Positions 16,528 to 25,042 of a stretch of 64,000 nt of DNA are shown here, one piece after another. Under the pieces are notes generated by a model, which did not search any database, was not told where the DNA came from, and worked only from the letters and a program-made list of their open reading frames with translations. Origin of the DNA: DASUNP01 sp035249305 (GTDB lineage Bacteria > Acidobacteriota > Blastocatellia > UBA7656); contig DATFGQ010000103.1 of NCBI GenBank assembly GCA_035249305.1, positions 1 to 64,000 on the forward strand, given 5' to 3'. The number at the start of each line of letters is the position of its first letter. The first letter of the stretch is position 1. The position numbers were made by a program, and so were the translations under genes.

Positions 16528-18372
16528 CTATTTGCAGAATTCTCTTTCGGGGTGGTCCTGGCAGACTATCTTCTTGAGAGCATCGATCTGAGCCTGCTGT
16601 TGGCGTATGGCGTTGACTAAGACGGCTGTGATCTGCGCGTACTTCACGCCTTCGATTTCGCCTGTGTCGTTGCGAGTGACGAGCAGCGGTTCAACCTGCT
16701 CGACCTCTTCGGCGCCAAATCCTAGATCACGCATTCCGTCTTGATTCCATTTAAAAGTGATCGGTCGCAGGCGGCCTATGATGTCGAGCCCGCCGTCGAA
16801 CGAGCGCACGTCGGTTTTGTAGCGCAAGGAAGATGAGCAGGTGGCGATTTGATTTGAGCCGTTGCGGCATAGCGAGGTGCTGCCGGCAGCGCCGAGCGTG
16901 ACGACTACGAGATTGCCCGGCACGCGAACGCTGTCGCCCGTGCGTCCGAGCACGACCGTGTTGCTTGTGCTGACCGTGGCTCCGGCTCCGACGGCCGCGG
17001 CGAAGCTGAGATTGCCCGAGGACACGTCGGCGTTCTGACCGATGATCGTGTTGTTGTTGCCGGTCGTGTTCGAGTTGCCCGCATTTCTCCCGAAGAAGGC
17101 ATTGTTGCTGCCGCTCGTGTTCTGGTATCCGGCCGCGTTGCCGAAGAAGGCGTTGTCGGTTCCCGTCGTATTGTTGCGGCCCGTCGAGGTCCCGAAGAAC
17201 GCGTTGTCGTCGCCGGTCGAGTTGCTCCGGCCCGCCGATATGCCGAAGAAGGCGTTGTTTACTCCCGAAGTGTTCGCGTATCCGGCAGCGCCTCCGAAGA
17301 AAGAGTTGTTGCTGCCGCTCGTGTTCTGGTACCCGGCAGAGTTGCCGAAAAACGAGTTGGCCCCGCCAGTCGTGTTCGAGGCGCCGGAGTGATAGCCAAA
17401 GAAGGCATTGCTACTGCCTGTCGTATTCTGATTGCCGGCGCTCGTGCCGAAGAAAGCGTTGTCAGCGCCTGTCGTATTAAAGTTGCCAGCTTCATTTCCA
17501 AAAAACGAGTTGTTGCGACCTTCCGTGTTCGCCTGGCCGGCGGCATATCCAAAGAAGGCGTTGTTTCTGCCGGTCGTGTTCGCCTGGCCTGCGTAAGCCC
17601 CAAAGAAAGCGTTGCAGCATGCCGACGTATTCGAGCTGCCTGCGGCATATCCAAAGAAGGAGTTGCTGAAGCCTGTCGTGTTCGCGGCTCCTGTGCCAAA
17701 ACCGGCAAGGGTAGTGGTGGCGTAGGCGGTTAAGACGCGGTTGCCGTTGATACTGAAATGCGTCGCTGCGTTGAACGTGCCGGCCGTGCCCGTGCCGTTG
17801 ATGTTGAAGTTGGCCGTGACCTGCTGACCAGTCCTATTCTGGATGTAATCGTTGCTGCCCGCGGGCACACTCGCTACGGGAATCGCCCCCGTCACCGCCG
17901 AGCCCGCGACGCTTTGAATCTGGCTGCTCGTCACGCAATTCACACAATCCACCGATAGCGTGTCGGCGCTTGACGCCGCAAGGCTCTTGATGGAATAAGG
18001 CGCGGAAAGGATCTGCTCGCGCGGGCTGAGGACTGTAAAAGCGCCGCCGCCCGCCGCGCGGTAGCCGATTTCTAAAAAGCGGTCTTTGCCCGTGAAGACC
18101 GTTGCGCCGAAATCGAGCGTCACGCTGTAGACGCCGTTTGCTACCACGATGTTGAGCTGTTGCAGGGCGGCGCCTTGCTGGAATCCTGCGCTGATATCGT
18201 TGAATAGCTTGAACTCAAAATCGTAGTTTCCGTTGGCGGGCGAGCCGTTGTCCGTAAGCTTGCCTTGATAGGCGAAGGTTGTCGTCTGCGCCGAAGCGAC
18301 CCCCGCGCTCAGGACCAGCAAAATCAAACCGAGTAAGACCGAGTCTCTGCGACTAAGAATGGTAAATGACAT
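16528..18372 (-). CDS. Exported tailspike-like protein with FFG repeats and S74 chaperone domain (copy 2)
   Basis: 614 aa, same architecture as its neighbour: signal peptide (to about residue 28, GVASAQ), head domain (FAYQGKLTDNGSPANGNYDF), the CVNCVTSSQIQSVAGSA block, about 13 FFG repeats of exactly 17 residues (51 bp) and a C-terminal S74 domain with S514-SLRY-K519. The two genes are a tandem duplication (15 bp apart) that now differ mainly in repeat number. The segment encoding SSQIQSVAGSAVTGAIP is nearly identical at DNA level in both (around 16030-16075 and 17890-17935), suggesting gene conversion or strong constraint. Repeat number probably sets fibre length. No phage gene is near. Confidence 0.88.
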   Translation of the reverse strand: MSFTILSRRDSVLLGLILLVLSAGVASAQTTTFAYQGKLTDNGSPANGNYDFEFKLFNDISAGFQQGAALQQLNIVVANGVYSVTLDFGATVFTGKDRFLEIGYRAAGGGAFTVLSPREQILSAPYSIKSLAASSADTLSVDCVNCVTSSQIQSVAGSAVTGAIPVASVPAGSNDYIQNRTGQQVTANFNINGTGTAGTFNAATHFSINGNRVLTAYATTTLAGFGTGAANTTGFSNSFFGYAAGSSNTSACCNAFFGAYAGQANTTGRNNAFFGYAAGQANTEGRNNSFFGNEAGNFNTTGADNAFFGTSAGNQNTTGSSNAFFGYHSGASNTTGGANSFFGNSAGYQNTSGSNNSFFGGAAGYANTSGVNNAFFGISAGRSNSTGDDNAFFGTSTGRNNTTGTDNAFFGNAAGYQNTSGSNNAFFGRNAGNSNTTGNNNTIIGQNADVSSGNLSFAAAVGAGATVSTSNTVVLGRTGDSVRVPGNLVVVTLGAAGSTSLCRNGSNQIATCSSSLRYKTDVRSFDGGLDIIGRLRPITFKWNQDGMRDLGFGAEEVEQVEPLLVTRNDTGEIEGVKYAQITAVLVNAIRQQQAQIDALKKIVCQDHPEREFCK

Positions 18373-18404
18373 CCTTCTACCTCCACATCAAGTCTTCGAG
18401 CGGA

Positions 18405-20111
18405 TCAATTCATCGCGGTGGTTACCGTCTTCCTGTTATTAGAGCCGACGGGGTCTGGAGTCAGGCTTTTTACCTGCGCAGTGTTGGAGATCGTCGACCC
18501 GCTCGCGGCATTACGCACGCGCACGGCGAGCGTGAACTCTGCCGAGTGACCCGCCTGCAACACGTAGCTTGAGCATGAGACTTTGCCCGTCCCGCCGACG
18601 GCAGGCTTTTCATAGACGACCCACCCGGCGGGCGCCTGTAAGGCGACGAATTCAGTCCCGGCCGGCAGCGTGTCTTGCCACGTGACGTGGAAGGCCGTGG
18701 GGTAGATGAATTCGCTGTTTGTGACGGTGATGTTGTAAGTGAGCGTCTGTCCGAGGCTGACAGGGTCGGGCGAGTCGGTCATCTGGATGGAGAGGTCGGC
18801 AGGTTGCGGGGGACCGTCGCCGAGGTAACGCGCGACCGCGACACCCGCATACGCAGTAAAGGAGCCTGGAGGCCCTTCGATCAGATGCTGCTTCCAGATC
18901 GAGGTCACAATGCGCCCGTCTCCCTGTATCGCGACGGCTGTGCAGTGATCATACTCGTCAACGTCGGTTGTGACGGCGCCGTTTGCGCCGAAGCTCGTAT
19001 CGAGCGAGCCGTTGGCGTTAAACCGAGCCAGGCGCGAGTTCTGGGGAGAGCCGACGGCCCGACCTACGACTACGATCTTGCCATTTGCTTGAAGAGCGGC
19101 TGCGTCCGCCAGGCCATCGCCGCCGTGGGCGAAGCCCCCGTTGCCGAAGCTCGTGTCGAGCGAGCCGTTGGCGTTGTAGCGAATCAGCCCAAAGTCGTAG
19201 CTCGTTGACGAGGTCCCGGCCAGTACTAGCTTGCCGTTCGCCTGTAATAGCAGAGCCTCGGTTCTTCCTTTGCCGAACGCCTGGGTGACAACTTTGCCGT
19301 CGCCGCTGAACGACGTGTCGAGACTGCCGTCCGCGTTATATCTCGCCATACAGAAATCGAAATTGAAATAGCCGAAACTGCTTCCGAGCTCGTCGTTGGT
19401 CATCCCTGCTACGACGATCTTCCCGTCGCTTTGCACAACCACATCGCTTGCCAGATCGCGCGGGTTGAAAAAGTCTGTGACCTCAAACCCATCGCCTCCC
19501 CCGAAACCGCCGTCAGGGCTGCCCGAAGATGTGAGGCGCGCGACGAAGAGATCTACCGCCGGTGCGGATGAATCAAGCGCGATAGACCCGGCGACGACGA
19601 TCTTGCCGTCCGACTGTAAGGCGACAGCGCTCGCGTCAACCGGGGAAGATAGATCGAAGATCGCTTTGCCGCCCGCGCCGAACGCGGTGTCGAGCGAGCC
19701 GTCAACTTTGTAGCGAGCCAAGGCGATGTTGTTGCCGCTGCCGTCAGCCGGAACGATCGTGCCCGCCAGCAGGATTCGACCGTCGGGCCGAATCGCGATC
19801 TCTTTCGCGTAGGCGTTGGCGCCGAACTCGGTCGTCACCTTCCCGCCCACACCGAATGACTGATCGAGTTTGCCGTCCGTGTTGTAGCGCGCGAGCGCGA
19901 AATCGCTCGATGTATAACCTGCAACCAGCGCCTTGCCGTCCGCTTGAATCGCCACTGACGTTAGATAAATAATTGAACTCGAATCGATGCTTGCAATGCC
20001 ATCCAGGTCGAAGCTCGTATCGAGGTCGCCCGCCGCCGCTTCCACCCGTCCCGTCAGACTTGTCGCTACCAGCATCGCTATTATCGCCAGCGCCAATGTC
20101 GTCGTTCTCAT
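18405..20111 (-). CDS. Exported delta-60 repeat protein with DUF11 domain (copy 1)
   Basis: 568 aa from ATG 20111, preceded by AAGGAG at 8 nt; the frame is open to 20207. Signal peptide 1-25 (LALAIIAMLVATSLTGRVEA). Seven delta-60 repeats (about 28-440) follow, each with DTSFG-x-GG, a QxDGKIVVAG strand and LARYNxxGSL. Seven units suggest a seven-bladed propeller, which is an inference. The C-terminal ~120 residues are a DUF11/Ig-like domain (ADLSIQMTDSPDPVSLGQ, LTYNITVTN, DTLPAGTEF, NTAQV). There is no anchor or sorting signal. It is a tandem duplicate of 20204-21901, and the leaders of the two genes are almost identical. Confidence 0.85.
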   Translation of the reverse strand: MRTTTLALAIIAMLVATSLTGRVEAAAGDLDTSFDLDGIASIDSSSIIYLTSVAIQADGKALVAGYTSSDFALARYNTDGKLDQSFGVGGKVTTEFGANAYAKEIAIRPDGRILLAGTIVPADGSGNNIALARYKVDGSLDTAFGAGGKAIFDLSSPVDASAVALQSDGKIVVAGSIALDSSAPAVDLFVARLTSSGSPDGGFGGGDGFEVTDFFNPRDLASDVVVQSDGKIVVAGMTNDELGSSFGYFNFDFCMARYNADGSLDTSFSGDGKVVTQAFGKGRTEALLLQANGKLVLAGTSSTSYDFGLIRYNANGSLDTSFGNGGFAHGGDGLADAAALQANGKIVVVGRAVGSPQNSRLARFNANGSLDTSFGANGAVTTDVDEYDHCTAVAIQGDGRIVTSIWKQHLIEGPPGSFTAYAGVAVARYLGDGPPQPADLSIQMTDSPDPVSLGQTLTYNITVTNSEFIYPTAFHVTWQDTLPAGTEFVALQAPAGWVVYEKPAVGGTGKVSCSSYVLQAGHSAEFTLAVRVRNAASGSTISNTAQVKSLTPDPVGSNNRKTVTTAMN

Positions 20112-20205
20112 TCTACGCGCTCCTTCCTGCTGCTGTTCGGCGAGAGATGAGGTGAAAAGGGCGGGCATATTACTACCAGCCTGAGAAAGTTTTTTCAGCG
20201 AGATC
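20009..20205 (-). repeat. Duplicated leader and signal-peptide region, copy A
   Basis: 197 bp matching 21799-21995. The 94 bp upstream of the ATG (20112-20205) differ from copy B at only three positions by eye, while the 68 bp coding for the signal peptide differ at about twelve. The leader contains the ribosome site and an imperfect palindrome CTGAGAAAGTTTTTTCAG. The reading frame is open through it, so part may be translated (MPALFTSSLAEQQQEGAR). Confidence 0.8.
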
Positions 20206-21901
20206 AAGGCACATGTGTTTGAGTGACCGCTTTGTTATTGGGTGTGTAAAGGTCATTGGTGAAGCTGCTTGCAACAGATGCCCTGTTGGTGATCGTCGTA
20301 TTGCGCACTCCTGAATTCACTTTCACGACCAGCGTGAAGGTCGCTGAAGTCGTGAAGGGCGGGTTAGGGGCGGCCGCTTTCGATCTCGACACGGAGACGG
20401 TTCCGGGGTGACCGGCGGCGGGTTTGGAATAGACGACCCACCCCTGCGGGACCGTGAGTGACTGGAAAGTGGTGTCGTCAGGGATAGTATCTTTGAGAGT
20501 GACGAAGTAAGAGGGGTCTGGCCCGTAGTTTGAAACCGTGATTGTGTAGGTGATTCTATCCTGGCTTAGCGAAGCAGACATCGCGACTGCGAGATTGGCT
20601 GACGTTGGCGCTCCATCTCCCTTATAACGCGCCATCGAACTACTGGCATGATAGCCACCCTGATAGAAGTGGTGGGTGATTCCTACCGCTATGACCTGGT
20701 CATTGCCGTAGAGGGCCATTGCAGTAGCCCCTTCATCTCCGCCAAAAAAATCGGTTAATACGTAGTCGCCTGACCCGTAGCTGTTAACGCTGCCGTCGGA
20801 ATTGAATCGAGCCAGCAGGAAATCGTAGCGCGTTGAATGACCACCCCCTGCCATAATGATCTTGCCGTTTGGCAATATCTCCAGGTCTGCCCCGTTACAG
20901 GAAATGGATGGAGAAAGAAAGGCAATCATTTTGCCGTCCGAGCCGAAGGTCGTATCGAGCGAGCCGTCCGGGTTATATCTGATTAGTGCAAGACTCTTAT
21001 AAAGCCCGTTGTCGGCGCTTCCGCCCGCCAATATGCGACCATCCGGCAGCAAGGCGATTTCCCCAGTAGTATTGTTCGTGCCGAAGAAATCTGTGATAAC
21101 GATTCCGAACCAGCCGAAGGTCGTATCCAAACTGCCGTTCGTGTTGAGTCTCACCAGCACGGAATCGTAATCCCCGTCTAACGTGTGGCTGGCGGAGCCG
21201 CCAACCAGAATGCGACCGTCAGGTTGTATGACAACACTGGAGGCGATGTCACCGTGGCCGAAGAAATCCATTTCGAACATTCCGCCTGTGGCGAAGGAAG
21301 TGTCGACCGAGCCGTTGGCGTTGTAACGAACAACGGCGAGGTTTCTAAATTGGTTCGGAGATCCCGTATGTCCGACCGCAACGATGCGCCCGTCGGGCTG
21401 AAGGGCAAGGTCAAAGATCCAGTCATCATTGCTGAAGGCCGCCACGGCGATGCCGCCCGTGCCGAAGGTTGTATCGAGGCTGCCGTCCGTGTTGTAGCGC
21501 GCCAGGGCAAAGTAACCGGCCGCTATATCCTGATGGCGTCTATAGCCCCCTGTAATGATCTTGCCGTTGGGTTGAATAGCTACGGTCTGGGCATGAGCAT
21601 AGAAAGGCAGAATGTCTGTCACGACTTTGCCGCCGATGCCGAACGTCTGGTCGAGCGTACCGTCAGGGTTGTATCTGGTTATTGCGAGATGGCTATTGTA
21701 CGCTCCGACTGCCACGATACGACCGTCTGCCTGGACAGCCACATCCCAAAACTGATTCTCATATTCGCCGAAGGCTGTCGAGACTATACCGCCCGACCCG
21801 AAGCTTGTATCGAGGTCGCCCGCCGCCGCTTCCACCCGTCCCGTCAGACTCGTCATCACCATGATCGCTATCACCGCTAGCGCCGCTATCGTCGTTCTCA
21901 T
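20204..21901 (-). CDS. Exported delta-60 repeat protein with DUF11 domain (copy 2)
   Basis: 565 aa from ATG 21901, with the same AAGGAG ribosome site as copy 1; an upstream in-frame ATG at 21958 extends the frame. Signal peptide (AALAVIAIMVMTSLTGRVEA), seven delta-60 repeats (about 28-440), then a DUF11-like domain (ANLAVAMSASLSQDRITY, VSNYGPDPSYFVTLKDTIPD, TITNRASV). Outside the leader and signal the two proteins have diverged strongly in the loops between repeats, so the duplication is old. The stop lies inside the leader of copy 1. Probably secreted, perhaps binding carbohydrate or protein; no catalytic motif is seen. Confidence 0.85.
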   Translation of the reverse strand: MRTTIAALAVIAIMVMTSLTGRVEAAAGDLDTSFGSGGIVSTAFGEYENQFWDVAVQADGRIVAVGAYNSHLAITRYNPDGTLDQTFGIGGKVVTDILPFYAHAQTVAIQPNGKIITGGYRRHQDIAAGYFALARYNTDGSLDTTFGTGGIAVAAFSNDDWIFDLALQPDGRIVAVGHTGSPNQFRNLAVVRYNANGSVDTSFATGGMFEMDFFGHGDIASSVVIQPDGRILVGGSASHTLDGDYDSVLVRLNTNGSLDTTFGWFGIVITDFFGTNNTTGEIALLPDGRILAGGSADNGLYKSLALIRYNPDGSLDTTFGSDGKMIAFLSPSISCNGADLEILPNGKIIMAGGGHSTRYDFLLARFNSDGSVNSYGSGDYVLTDFFGGDEGATAMALYGNDQVIAVGITHHFYQGGYHASSSMARYKGDGAPTSANLAVAMSASLSQDRITYTITVSNYGPDPSYFVTLKDTIPDDTTFQSLTVPQGWVVYSKPAAGHPGTVSVSRSKAAAPNPPFTTSATFTLVVKVNSGVRNTTITNRASVASSFTNDLYTPNNKAVTQTHVP

Positions 21902-21995
21902 TCCACGCGCTCCTTCCTGCTGCTGTTCGGCGAGAGATGAGGTGAAAAGGGCGGGCATATTACTACCGGCCTGAGAAAGTTTTTTCAGGGAGATC
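21799..21995 (-). repeat. Duplicated leader and signal-peptide region, copy B
   Basis: Partner of 20009-20205. The differences in the leader are T/C next to the ATG, A/G in the CAGGC(T/C)GG segment and C/G near the distal end. The last two are synonymous if the leader is read in the gene frame; the first changes Arg to Gly. Confidence 0.8.
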
Positions 21996-22040
21996 GAGAT
22001 CGGTGCTAGAATTGGGATGTTTTTCAGGCCACTCTACATC

Positions 22041-22116
22041 TAAGTCCTGAGTGCTGAGTGCTGAGTCCTGAGTATTTTCTTTCACTCAGGACTCAGCACT
22101 CAGCACTCAGGACTTA
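22041..22116. repeat. Perfect 33-bp inverted repeat before the CHAT gene
   Basis: Arms 22041-22073 and 22084-22116 are perfectly complementary and built from CCTGAGTGCTGAGT units. The 10-nt loop is ATTTTCTTTC. The 3' arm ends 14 bp before the CHAT start codon. As RNA it would be a very stable hairpin just upstream of the ribosome site (GGGACG). A half copy lies at about 10604-10620. Confidence 0.95.
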
Positions 22117-22130
22117 ATTGGGACGTAGTT

Positions 22131-25040
22131 ATGATTCCACTCGCGATCAGGCAATCACTTGTAATGCTATTGACGCTGTCCGTTTCGTTCTCCAGTTTTG
22201 CGGAGAGCCGTTTTCAATCAGGCGACGAAGCGGCGATACGCGCGCTCATCGAGCGATACCTTGCGGCAAAGACCGACGAGGAGCGCCAGCGATTGCTCAC
22301 GGGCGAGCGTGAGTCGTTGAGCGTCGAGACGCGGAAGGCGCTAATCAGACAAGGCACGCAGCTATCATCAAAGGGCGACTTCTCGCAGGCGCTCAGCCTG
22401 TTTCAGCTCGCACACAAGGTTGCCGAGCAAATCGGCGATAAGGAAGGGATAGCCGCCGCGTTGCGCGTCATGGCCGTTATTCACACGCGGCGAGGCGATT
22501 ATGCGCTGGCGTTGGAGTATTGTCAGAAAAGCCTTGAGATGTTTGAGGCGTTAAGCGACAAAGCGGGGATTGCCGGAGTTCTGAATAACATCGGGATCAT
22601 CCATCAATCACAGGACAACTACGCCCTGGCTATGGAATACCACCAGAAGAGCCTGGCGATCAGAGAGGCTCTGGGCGACAAGGCCGCAATCTCCGGCAGC
22701 CTGAATAACATCGGGAATGTTCATAGATCACAGGGCAACTACGCCGAGGCGTTGGATTACTATCAGAAGGGCCTCGCGATGAAAGAGGCGTTAGGCGACA
22801 AGCCCGGAATCGCCATCTCCCTAAACAACATAGGGCTCATCCATCAATCACAAGGCAACTACGCCCTGGCGATGGAGCACTTTCAGAAGGGCCTGATGAT
22901 TGAAGAGGCATTGGGCAACAAAGTAGGGATCGCCGGCGCGCTCCACAACATAGGGCTTGTTTATGGCTCACAAGACAACGACGCCGAAGCGCTGGCCTAT
23001 TACCGGAAGGGCCTCGCGATAAGAGAGTCGTTGGGCGACAAACCCGGAATCGCCCTCGCCCTGACTAACATAGGGCTTGTTCATCATGCGCAAGGCAACT
23101 ACGCCCTGGCAATGGAGCACTTTCAGAAAGCCCTCGCGCTGAGAGAGGCGTTAGGCGAGAAGGCCGGGATCGCCTACAACCTCGGCTTCATCGGGGTTAT
23201 TCATGAAGCACAAGGCAATTATGCGCAAGCAATGGAGCATTTTCAGAAGAGCCTCGCGATCAGAGAGGCGTTGGGCGACAAGGCCAGGACCGCTTTCACT
23301 CTTATTTATATCGGCGAGTTGTTTGAAAAGCAGGGCCTCTACACTCAAGCGCTCGATTACGCCAGCCGCGCGGCGGCGATTGCCAAGCAGAGCGGTAGCC
23401 TTGATTATCTATGGCATAGCCAATTGATCGCCGGAAGAGCTTACATCTCACTCAACCAGCCCGAGCCAGCTCGCCAAGCCTTCATGGATTCGATCAATAC
23501 TATCGAGACGATGCGCGCTCAAGCCGCGGGCACAGAGCAAGACGCGCAGCGATTCTTTGAGGGTATGATCTCGCCGTACTACAGCATGATCGATCTTCTC
23601 GCGGCCCGAGGCAGCGCGGCAGAGGCCCTCGCGTTCGCCGAGCGAGCCAAGGCGCGGGTGTTGCTCGACGTTCTGCGAAGCGGCAGGGTGAATGTCACTA
23701 AAGCGATGACACGCGAAGAGAAGGAGCAGGAGCGAAAACTAAAGGGGGCTCTCGTGTCGCTCAACTCCAGGATCTCCGGCGAGAGCCGCCGTGCGCAACC
23801 TGACCGGGCCCGCCTCGCTCAATTGCAAGCTCAGCTCGAACAGGCGCGGCTCGATCACGAAGATTTTCAAACACGTCTCTACGCCGCGCATCCCGACTTG
23901 AGAGCTCAGCGCGGCGAAGCTCCCGAGTTCAAGCCCGTCGAAGCAGCCGCGCTCCTTGCGGACTCTAACACCGCGCTCGTCGAATATGCAGTCACCGACG
24001 ACGCGACTTATCTTTTCGCCTTGTCGAAACCGGCCGCCAAAGCTTCGGTCGATCTGAAGGTCTATAAGATACCCGTTAAGCGCAAAGAGCTTTCCTCGTT
24101 GGTCAAGAACTTCCGCCGGACGCTCGCCGCGCGCGACCCCGAGTTTCGAAAGCCTGCCTTGCAGCTTTACGACCTGTTGCTCAAGCCCGCCGCCGCGCAG
24201 CTCCAGGGAAAAACGTCTATCGTCATAGTTCCCGACGACAGGTTGTGGGAGCTGCCTTTCCAGGCTTTGATGCCGAGCGCCAGTCGTCACTTGATCGAAG
24301 AGAGCGCCATCTCTTACGCGCCGTCGCTCACGGTGCTTCGCGAGATGATCGCCGCGCGCGGCAAGCGAAAAGCTTCGGGCTCGACGGCCGAGCTTCTCGC
24401 GCTCGGCAACCCCGCTCTCGGCAATCAGACGGTCGAGCGGGTGAAGCTCGCCCTTCGCGACGAAAAGCTCGACCCGCTGCCGCAAGCCGAGCGCGAGGTC
24501 AAGACGCTCGCGGAGCTCTACGGCGCGGCGCAGAGCAAAGTCTACGTCGGCGCGGAAGCTCGCGAGGAGACCGCCAAGAGCGAAGCAAGCAGGTTCAGAG
24601 TCCTTCACTTTGCTACGCACGGGATATTGAACGACGCGTCGCCGATGTACTCGAACCTCGTTTTGACGCAAGGCGAGGCCGCCGAAGACGGGCTGCTGGA
24701 AGCCTGGGAGCTGATGAACATGGACCTGCGGGCGGACCTCGTGGTGCTGTCGGCCTGCGAGACGGCGCGCGGCCGCGTAGGCGCGGGCGAAGGGGTGATA
24801 GGGCTGAGCTGGGCTCTGTTCGTTGCGGGCACGCCGACGACCGTAGTCAGCCAGTGGAAGGTCGCTTCCGGATCGACGGCTCAGTTGATGCTTGAGTTTC
24901 ACAAGAACCTGAAGCCGGCGGCGGGCCGGACGACGAAGGCCGGCGCGATGCGGGCGGCGGCGATGAAGCTGATGAAGACGAGCGAGTACCGTCACCCGTT
25001 CCACTGGGCGGGCTTCATCGTCGTGGGCAGCCACCTGTAA
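22131..25040 (+). CDS. Exported TPR-CHAT protease-like protein
   Basis: 969 aa. The N-terminus has a hydrophobic signal (LVMLLTLSVSFSSFA-ES, cut near 24), so the protein should be periplasmic. After one divergent TPR there are eight 40-residue TPR units (about 103-422; DKxGIAxxLNNIG, QGNYAxAMExxQKSLAIREALG), several nearly identical at DNA level. A coiled-coil stretch (about 515-600) leads to a CHAT domain (about 640-969) with the caspase-like dyad His830 (LHFATHG) and Cys876 (VVLSACETA). CHAT domains include separase-like proteases activated through their TPR partners. The gene converges with a membrane anti-sigma factor gene 2 bp away, which raises regulated proteolysis of that protein as a possibility. 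Both dyad residues are intact. Confidence 0.92.
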   Translation: MIPLAIRQSLVMLLTLSVSFSSFAESRFQSGDEAAIRALIERYLAAKTDEERQRLLTGERESLSVETRKALIRQGTQLSSKGDFSQALSLFQLAHKVAEQIGDKEGIAAALRVMAVIHTRRGDYALALEYCQKSLEMFEALSDKAGIAGVLNNIGIIHQSQDNYALAMEYHQKSLAIREALGDKAAISGSLNNIGNVHRSQGNYAEALDYYQKGLAMKEALGDKPGIAISLNNIGLIHQSQGNYALAMEHFQKGLMIEEALGNKVGIAGALHNIGLVYGSQDNDAEALAYYRKGLAIRESLGDKPGIALALTNIGLVHHAQGNYALAMEHFQKALALREALGEKAGIAYNLGFIGVIHEAQGNYAQAMEHFQKSLAIREALGDKARTAFTLIYIGELFEKQGLYTQALDYASRAAAIAKQSGSLDYLWHSQLIAGRAYISLNQPEPARQAFMDSINTIETMRAQAAGTEQDAQRFFEGMISPYYSMIDLLAARGSAAEALAFAERAKARVLLDVLRSGRVNVTKAMTREEKEQERKLKGALVSLNSRISGESRRAQPDRARLAQLQAQLEQARLDHEDFQTRLYAAHPDLRAQRGEAPEFKPVEAAALLADSNTALVEYAVTDDATYLFALSKPAAKASVDLKVYKIPVKRKELSSLVKNFRRTLAARDPEFRKPALQLYDLLLKPAAAQLQGKTSIVIVPDDRLWELPFQALMPSASRHLIEESAISYAPSLTVLREMIAARGKRKASGSTAELLALGNPALGNQTVERVKLALRDEKLDPLPQAEREVKTLAELYGAAQSKVYVGAEAREETAKSEASRFRVLHFATHGILNDASPMYSNLVLTQGEAAEDGLLEAWELMNMDLRADLVVLSACETARGRVGAGEGVIGLSWALFVAGTPTTVVSQWKVASGSTAQLMLEFHKNLKPAAGRTTKAGAMRAAAMKLMKTSEYRHPFHWAGFIVVGSHL

Positions 25041-25042
25041 TT

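Noticed and set aside
16900..17700. CRISPR-like periodicity of 51 bp
   Set aside because: The period equals 17 codons of the FFG repeats inside an intact gene; there are no unique spacers.
14113..18372. Possible prophage tail module
   Set aside because: The proteins have Sec signal peptides and no capsid, terminase, tail tube, lysis or integrase gene lies nearby.
22440..23400. Tandem 120-bp repeats as a non-coding satellite
   Set aside because: They encode 40-residue TPR units in one continuous frame.
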